Source: Antedon mediterranea (taxonomy: Eukaryota; Echinodermata; Crinoidea; Comatulida; Antedonidae). From it: 64,000 bases of DNA. The first letter of the stretch is position 1, and each line of letters begins with the position of its first letter. Positions 56,925-64,000 of the stretch are shown one piece after another. The position numbers and the translations under genes were made by a program. Where the stretch lies: the NCBI RefSeq assembly GCF_964355755.1, contig NC_092670.1, forward strand, positions 10,541,201-10,605,200. Reading direction: 5' to 3'. Below the pieces are notes generated by a model, which had not been told where the DNA came from, did no database searches, and worked only from the letters and a program-made list of their open reading frames with translations.

Positions 56925-58970
56925 ATTATTTCAGTTTGTTTTATTTTTGCTCAGTTACTTTTGTCATTGAAACGTAGTAACATTCAATAAATATACAACA
57001 TGGCATATGTTGATATTTAAGGTGCTGCAAGGTCCTAAAGTATGAACTCCTAAAGATTGGTGTTCTCTTTATCACTGCCCTCTTGTAACCGTACTTTCTT
57101 TTGTTGCTATAGCAACTGATGCTTTTATTAGAACATTTAGGGGTTAAAGATGTATTGTCCCCCTGAAAAAATAATTCTTAACAACATTTTTATTGAATAT
57201 GCCATTTTAATGTAACATAATAGTTATCGACTTTGACCAAAAATTGAATTGAAAAAAAATGTATTTATCTGAAAAAAACTGTAATTTAAAGCAAAAAATG
57301 GCCAAATTGGCTGCCAGCCAGTGGGTTTTTGGTTGAATTTAACCATTTATTTAATCAATTTGTAGGTGAAAACATTTTTTTTTCTATATGGAACTGATTA
57401 ACTTTTTTAAAACCACAAAATAACATATTCAAAGTCTGATTTAATTAACCTTTTTTTTCATGTTTTTGGGGGACAATACATCTTTAATAGGTCAAACCCC
57501 TTTATGTTTTTTTTTGTTTTAGCTGAAAGTGATTTTTTACACTAATACATTCAAAGCTTTAGATTTAGATCTTAAATTTTGTTTGGTACTTTCACTTTAC
57601 CTTGGAAAATACATCAACATTCATCTTGTGTTTGCTTATGTCACTAATTTCTTAGATCAAAACCAATATAATAAGATATATGTAGCTACATGTACATTTT
57701 TATTTCATTTTTAATCAATTCAAAACAAGATTCAATTTAAAAACTTTAGCAAACACCATTACAAATACTCCTAAAACTACTAGAATATAATTAATTAGAA
57801 TATCATTAATTAAAATATAGGAAATACTGATTTATGATTAGATATCAATTTGATTTTATTAATTAAAAAGCAATAATAATAATTCAATTCAATTCAAATT
57901 CAATTACTTTCACCTTTACCTTGGAAAATACATAAACATTCATCTTGTGTTTGCTTATGTCACTAATTTCTATAAAAACCAATATAATAAGATATATAAT
58001 ATGTAGGCCTACATTCATTGTAAGTTTTTTTTTCATTTCAAAACGAGATTCAATTTAAGAACTTCAGCAAATATTAGATTAAAACACTACTAATTATTAA
58101 TGAAAATATAGGAAATACTGATTTATGATTAGATATCAATTTGTTATTATTATATTAAAACAATAATAATGTTACTATTATGTATGTATTAGCATAGTTT
58201 TAAATAATAAAATAAGATTTTTTTACAGAATGAATTGATTAAATTATTTGGTATTACTATAATATTTAAAAATGATTAATAATAAAACATCCATTGTTAC
58301 TAACTAATAAAAAATTCCCAAAAAAATAAATTACAGTTGATATGACAATATATTTTATTATTGATGTTATAAAATGTGGATTATTATAATAAATAATCAT
58401 TTAATGATAAGGCAAAATTTTACTTAATAATTAGTAGTTTATTTTTTAATTAATTTATATCCAATATTACTTTGCAAAATTCCAAAATAAAAGATTGAAT
58501 GAATGAATTATAAAGAATATAACCATTTAACACCAGATACCCTTTTAATTAAATTAGTAAAACTAAAATAAATACCAATATTATGATTTACTAAAGATTA
58601 TAACACATCCAAGTCAGTAGTATCTTTTATTAATAATGGAATTTGATATTACTATGTAGTATTATATATGGGCATATATTTTTAACAATTCTGACAATAC
58701 TATAATTATTATTTAATAAATTATCGTAATCATAAACTTATGTACTGTATGTGATTAAATTAAGACACTGTATATTCAAATTAATTTTATTTCGTCATTA
58801 TGTTATTAAACCAAGGTTTTATTATTCATTTAAAATAATTAATATAACACAAAAAGTATAATAACCAAACATGATTTTTGATCTCACTGCATCTTTAATA
58901 AAATCAATATTTTTCCATTTTTTATATTTATGAGCCAAATTAAAGTCAAATTACTAAAGTTATAATTAAA
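56925..58970. other. 3' flank of FReD copy 3, very AT-rich
   Basis: Contains blocks shared with the flanks of the other FReD copies (ACTTTCACTTTACCTTGGAA at 57589 and 57905; also 24606 and 36700). The block occurs twice here. No gene seen. Confidence 0.6.
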
Positions 58971-58976
58971 ATTTTC

Positions 58977-59224
58977 TTATGGTGCTCTTTTAACCATCAT
59001 CACTGTCTTCTTGAGACTGTTGTATTTATGGAAATGATACCAGATGATGCCTGACCAATCAGCTGTACCTGGTGTAAGGTAAAGCCCATTCAGGTTTGAT
59101 AGACCACAGGCATAGTACCACCAAGCACCTTTGTGTATCTCAGCACAGTTACCACTGTACTTATTATCATTGTCTGTATCATACGTTGTAAATTGGTCAC
59201 CATTGTGGAATGCCAAAGAATCAC
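58977..59224 (-). CDS. FReD copy 3, exon C
   Basis: Acceptor TTTGTTTAG, entry GTGATTC completing Gly, then DSLAFHNGDQFTTYDTDND, HKGAWWYYACGLSNLNGLYL and the stop at 58977. The expected calcium-site aspartates are present. The second Cys of the ligand region reads YYACGLSN, where paralog 2 has YNSCHHSN. Confidence 0.9.
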
Positions 59225-62200
59225 CTAAACAAACAAAACATATCATCTTTAGTTTACTGGATACATGCAGTTTTTTTAATACAATTGTTTTATTTAAACA
59301 TGTAAAAAATTAATATATGCTATGTAAAATGATGCATACCTAATGAGTGTTTTAATTAATTTATGTTTTTTTGAGATTCACATCCTGTTTTAGGGGATTT
59401 TTTATTTGTTTAAAATCAAAAAACTTTTAAAAAATAGTGTTCTTGTATTTTTTTATTCTATAAATTATACAATATGGTTGATTTATTTTACTATATTATA
59501 ATTATAATTTGTTGCTCATTCAATGTTTGCTTATTATTTTACTTGTTTTCCTTTTAATGTATATGAACCATATTAATTCATATAATAATATTTATTCGAT
59601 CATCAATGTAAAAATAACCAGGAATGAGAATAGGCTAAAGCCCAAACAGATTCTGCACTCACTCCATACAACATAAACAGTTAAGATAAAACCATATACA
59701 AGAAAAATACAAATAAACTATACTATATTACATACAACATGAAATTATGAAAATATGATAAAATTGACATTAATAAAACATTAATATTATTTTTATATTT
59801 TAACTGAAATATACTTTCAATACAAATGTACTGATTTAAAAAAAACAATGGAAGCGAAAACTAATTTCCAAAGTGTTTAGTAACTACAACATTTAAAATA
59901 ATAACATTTTTAAATGTTAAATTGAAATGTTGTTGTTAAATGTTGGAGCTAATCCATTGAACATTTTGATATCATTTTTAGAATTGTTAGTTTGATTAAT
60001 TAATTTTAGTTGGTTGTGTATATAGTAGCTTTTCTTTAATATTGGTCCAATTTCTTTCAGATTTGATATCATGTTGCCTTTTTATCTTTGGGTAGCATAT
60101 TGTTAAGTTTAACCTAAATCAATTTCAAATTTCTGTTTTTCTTTTTCTATATTTTTCACATAATACATGATTTGTAAATAAAACAAGGCCATACATGGCT
60201 GCGGTCACGTGCTCAAATTTGAGTTAGTGTTTACCGACCAACCGAGTGAGCTGTAGAGTCGCGTTTGCACATGACTAAAAATTAATTAATTATTAAACAC
60301 AACTGTTTTTATAGCTTATATTATTATACAGTACCAAAGGAAAACTTCATTATACCTGACCTACCGTAGTCAGTGCAGTGAACATTTCCGAACTTGATTT
60401 AATACTATTAGAACATTTTTTCCTCATTTTCTATTTCATTTGTGGTAAGTGTTCCATTTTTAATCATTTCGTTGGCAAGCTAACATCTTTTGTATCTCAA
60501 ATCTATCTAAAATATGGTGTAGTACTTTAAAATTAAATTGGAACATTGGCCATGTATGAGTCATTATGTCCCAGTCAATATTCCAGTGACTATTTATAAA
60601 TGCTGGTACATAACTAGATGCAACATGGGATTCTTGTGATGAAGACATATAAATGTGTGAACATTAAGGTATGCTAAATTTACTGTTCTGTAAGCTTGTT
60701 TAAACCGTTTAATCCCATTCAATGTTCTTATCATCTATATATAAATTTACGTAAGGGCAAAATTCGGTAAATCGCGCGTTATTTCTAGAATGTTTTCTCG
60801 ATGGTAGATAAAGTTTATTCGTACTTTCGGTACTGATTTTAACCACCTGATGTAACCCTGTTTACTAATTAAATTGAGTTCGATAATTAGTTATTGACAA
60901 TTAAAACGAATTTAGGTTCAACTATTTGCCCCAAATAGGGGTGTTTTTCGATCGTGGTATACACTGTCTAATGGATGTCCATCTTGAAAAATACCCGCAG
61001 ACAATATTACGAGAATGCTTCGCATTTTCCTATCTCCTCCTACGATAATTGTTTTTAATGACTGAAAACCGGTTGAACAGTTCGAGTACAGCATCAAAAT
61101 GTTGAAGACAGGCCGATTTTCTTTAAAAAATAGGCCTACTATTTTGATAGATTTAATATATGTTTATACAAGTGTATTGATTTGTGATGAATGGAACATT
61201 CCAATCTCTGTTCCACAAGTGTCTATTCCGTCAGGCGTCGTAAAGGCAAGTACTGTATACTCATAACAGAAACTTGATCCATTTTTTTTTTCAATATGTG
61301 CTGTAGAGGTTGGATATAGATTGTTTTTAAATGGAATGAGCTAGCGTTTTCAGTCGCTGTATTTTATGTACAAATCTTTATTATTGCAGTTAAACCACCC
61401 ACATCATCACCCTTTCCTCACTGGCATGAGCGTTGTAAAGCCAGTAGAGGATAGGCCTACGGTGCATCACATGCCCTAAACGCAGAACAACTTTGGTGGG
61501 TAGGGTAGGAACCGACTTAAAGTATGAATTTGGCTCTAAGAAACAATTGAAAACCATTAGGCCTACTAATTAAGTTGAGTTAGATAATTTACTATTTATG
61601 ATTTGCCCCGAATAGAGGGGGTTTTCGAACGAGCGTACCATCTAGTTTAAACTCAATTATAGGTAGTCATAATTGGTTTGAAAATTCAGTTTTTAATACT
61701 CTTAAAGTGATAAATGCAACAACAACAAAAGTGCACAGTGTGTATTTTTAATGCAAGGTACAAAGGTGAGGCCTATAAAGAAAAATAATACTTTTAATTC
61801 TTTGTTTACTTGAAATGTGTTTTTTAGTGTAAAAATTGATTGAATGTACTAACCTGCCGTTCCTGTGTATCCACTGATTTTCAAAGCATAGTTAGAGTCC
61901 TCAGTATCAACACGAAAGTGAGAATATCTTGCAAACTTCATGTCATCCAAGTGGTCAGTCATCTCTATTAGAAGCTCAAAACTGCCATCAGCTGTTAAAC
62001 GGTTGATTTGTTCATTACCAAGCCAGAACTCTGTGTTCACATTTCCAAAACCCTCTTTGTATTCTGCCCAATTACGGTAGAAATCAACTGATCCATCTTG
62101 TCTTCTCTGTATCACCTGATAATGAAAGGATAGTAATCTATACTCTACAGTCTTACTAAAACAGTGATGTCAAGCCCATCAACTTGAGTAAATAGAAGTA

Positions 62201-63591
62201 AATGAATTAAGAATCTGACCAGTAATATTACGATTAAGGTACATCAATATTTTACAATTTTATTTTGATGTTCCTCATTTTCTACAATTTGATTACACTC
62301 ATTTTACAATAATTATGCAAGTTTTTGAACATTTAGTGTGATTGTTCTTTTGTTGTGACCTCCAGACAACACTTCAACAAATCGCTCTGCGTGTGCGCAG
62401 GTATAGTTATGTGTGGGTCGAGAACCCTATTTCTGAAAAGTAACGTTAGTAAAAAATGTGGAAGAATCATTAATTTCTGTTGAACAAAATGATAAATCTA
62501 AAGTTATGTTTTTAATAAAGCCAAATACTGTATTATTAGGAATTGTTCATTGCAATAAGCTATTTATCCATATGCAAGTTTTAAACATTCCTAAACAACT
62601 GTTCGCTTAACTGTGTAAATGAGTAGAATGTTGATGTCATTCGTTAAAGTCTACATGCTCGTACAAAAGCTCCTTATTTCATTCATGCCATCATCTGTAA
62701 GTCAACATCGCCCTCTATCTATTTTCAAGATGTAAGGAGTGCAGAGTGCGACGTCATATGTGAATGGAATCCCCTTTCCGTTTATTAATTATGAGAGATG
62801 CTTGTACAATGGCTTGAATATCGTAAATTTGAAAGTCCTTGTACTTCTGGAACGGATTCTATCTGAAATCATACCATTGTTCTCTATTAATTGTTTTGCT
62901 GGTGTCTCTATGGCTGGCAGTTCTTACGGTAACGTATTGTGATGTGTGTTTTAATAATGAATTAGTAAGCTGTGGCAATGATGTTAGATTTACCTTTGAT
63001 ATCTTTAAATAAATTGTAAGTGTCTTTCAAGGATACAAGCAAAATTCAATTTTTTCAAGTAATAAGCTAGTGTGTTATAATGATGTTGGATTTGCTCCTT
63101 CAGATATCTTTACATAAATTGTTGCCTATACTTACTGTCCATCCTGCATCATGCCTCATGTCACAGTACACAGTAAACTCTGGTCTTCCATCACATGTAT
63201 GGTGTATCACATATTCACCACTCACAGCAGAAGGATTATTTTGTAAAATCGTACTACAATCCCTCATAAAACACTCTAAAATTACAAAGTTTGAAGATCA
63301 CATATTAGATATAACATTGAAATAAGCCTATACATTGAGTGAAACGTCCATTTTGTTATAAGATTAATTTTATAGTAGGTAAATACAAGTGAAAGTACTT
63401 TAAGAATATTAAAGAGAACATTTACTATAGGCAAATTCAACAGCAACAGTCACGACCAGCAGCCAATCACTAATAATAAATGTGAACCTCCATATAAGAA
63501 ATAAATTTATTTAATAATAAATTGTATACTTACTCATTTTGGAATCAGTGGCCCGGACATGAAGAAAAATGAAATATAAAATAATTAACAT
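58977..63591 (-). CDS. FReD copy 3: secreted fibrinogen-domain protein, intact
   Basis: Exons on the minus strand: signal peptide 63534-63591, A 63136-63275, B 61854-62115, C 58977-59224. Phases 1, 0 and 1 match at every junction and give a protein of about 235 residues: a short leader (MLIILYFIFLHVRATDS) and one complete fibrinogen C domain. Key features are FMRDCSTIL, VYCDMRHDAGWT, QRRQDGSVDFYRNWAEYKEG, the Asp loop YDTDNDNKYSGNCAE, the SNLNGLYLTPG motif and the end MMVKRAP. Such proteins are secreted lectins, often immune. The domain has no collagen or coiled-coil partner. The last intron contains Helitron H3. The gene runs opposite to GTDC1. Confidence 0.85.
59570..59650 (-). repeat. Retroelement 3' tail with (ATT)n, minus orientation
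   Basis: Inverted match to 18320-18388 (AATATTATTCGATCATCAATGTAAAAATAACCAGGA in pieces). Only the tail is recognisable. Confidence 0.5.
59650..60733. other. No gene recognised in FReD copy 3 intron
   Basis: AT-rich. A minus-strand reading of 62 codons at 60460-60648 (SSSQESHVASSYVP) has no recognisable domain and is left out. Confidence 0.5.
60734..61645 (+). mobile_element. Non-autonomous Helitron, copy H3
   Basis: Begins TCTATATATAAATTTACG after A, ends GAGCGTACCATCTAG before T. It is shorter than H1 and H2 because part of the 3' half is deleted. It lies in the intron between exons C and B of FReD copy 3. Confidence 0.85.
61854..62115 (-). CDS. FReD copy 3, exon B
   Basis: 262 nt; begins VIQRRQDGSVDFYRNW, includes FGNVNTEFWLGNEQINRL and ends ISGYTGTAG with donor GTTAGT. 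Confidence 0.92.
63136..63275 (-). CDS. FReD copy 3, exon A
   Basis: 140 nt; acceptor TTTTAG, enters in phase 1 after the leader exon; CFMRDCSTILQNNPSAVSGE then CDGRPEFTVYCDMRHDAGWT. Confidence 0.88.
63534..63591 (-). CDS. FReD copy 3, first exon (signal peptide)
   Basis: 58 nt from ATG to donor GTAAGT, ending in phase 1, which fits exon A. The hydrophobic leader is conserved with copy 1. Its 5' flank has a (GA)n run at 63667-63681 and is conserved with the flank of copy 1. Confidence 0.75.
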
Positions 63592-64000
63592 ACAGTAATG
63601 ACAGTATATAGATATAGAATGCAGCTATTACAGTAATTTAATAATTACAAACTAGTTTTCTTGGTGAGAGAGAGAGAGAGGAACAGCATTTTACAGTAGT
63701 TGAAATAGTGAACTTCCCATGGAGAGTGACCACATGATAATGTAGGTGCATCACATTGGCCAATTAGTGTAGATATGCTAGTTTGAAGTCACAACCAAAA
63801 ACATTATTTTTGATCATACGTCCACTGCACAGTCACGCATCATGCATGCGTAGAAATGTATTCTGATCGAGAATTGTTGGTTGGTTGGGTTTGGAAATAA
63901 AATAAAAAGATATTAAACATCTCACCATGACAGTAAATCAAGAACTAAATAAAGTTTCTTCTTTCAAATAATTTTTTCTTTTGGATGATCCAAAAGAATA

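Noticed and set aside
1-64000. Frequent TAGGCCTA/AGGCCT words as a possible regulatory signal
   Set aside because: They occur in unique sequence, introns and several repeat families alike with no consistent position, so I could not separate a signal from genome-wide word bias without counting.

Overview
The window is a stretch of animal nuclear genome: AT-rich, intron-containing and packed with transposons. It most likely comes from an invertebrate deuterostome, with an echinoderm the best guess. The reasons are small split genes with GT-AG introns; a family of fibrinogen-related (FReD) genes; an ortholog of GTDC1/QTMAN; a Gmr1-like Ty3/gypsy element whose integrase lies upstream of reverse transcriptase, an order described from deuterostomes; and a 5S rRNA/tRNA chimeric SINE. 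The exact taxon cannot be read from the sequence alone.

Layout. 1-5.1 kb: a 425-bp foldback element with an internal minisatellite, then a 3.65-kb element with arms over 1 kb long that sits inside a GGGGGTAGTTGTCC minisatellite. 5.1-8.4 kb: a 5'-truncated Gmr1-like retrotransposon (IN-RT-RNase H-3' LTR), followed by the endonuclease part of a LINE to 9.4 kb. 10.5-13.9 kb: FReD copy 1 (minus strand), broken and without its last exon, carrying a 1.9-kb hairpin-ended insertion. 15.4-18.1 kb: a non-autonomous Helitron with a nested foldback element, then an exon encoding a signal peptide and a PAN/apple-like domain. 18.6-25.6 kb and 32.5-37.4 kb are two copies of one segmental duplication that differ by several insertions. 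FReD copy 2 (exons at 25.6, 28.3 and 29.2 kb) has a frameshift, and its upstream side is occupied by LINEs. 39.0-39.6 kb: the last exon of a rhodopsin-family neuropeptide-type GPCR. 40.5-45.4 kb: nested inverted repeats around a 1.5-kb minisatellite with a 30-bp unit. 45.8-53.0 kb: the first five coding exons of GTDC1/QTMAN on the plus strand, with introns filled by a LINE, an 18-bp minisatellite and a TTAA-flanked element. 53.4-56.9 kb: three Harbinger-like elements flanked by TTA, one inside another. 57-64 kb: FReD copy 3, the only copy with every exon in frame, with another Helitron downstream of its second intron region.

The host genes are therefore few: GTDC1/QTMAN (tRNA queuosine mannosylation), one GPCR exon, one PAN-domain exon and a small tandem FReD family of probable secreted lectin-like proteins. 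The rest is mobile DNA. Because the region was duplicated before many insertions, several transposons can be compared with an uninterrupted paralogous site inside this same window. That fixes their ends and target-site duplications to the base. I found no convincing novel multi-gene system. The most unusual items are the foldback/minisatellite elements, the hairpin-ended insertion, the small Harbinger-like elements carrying an intact SANT-like ORF, and the tandem array of truncated FReD terminal exons.
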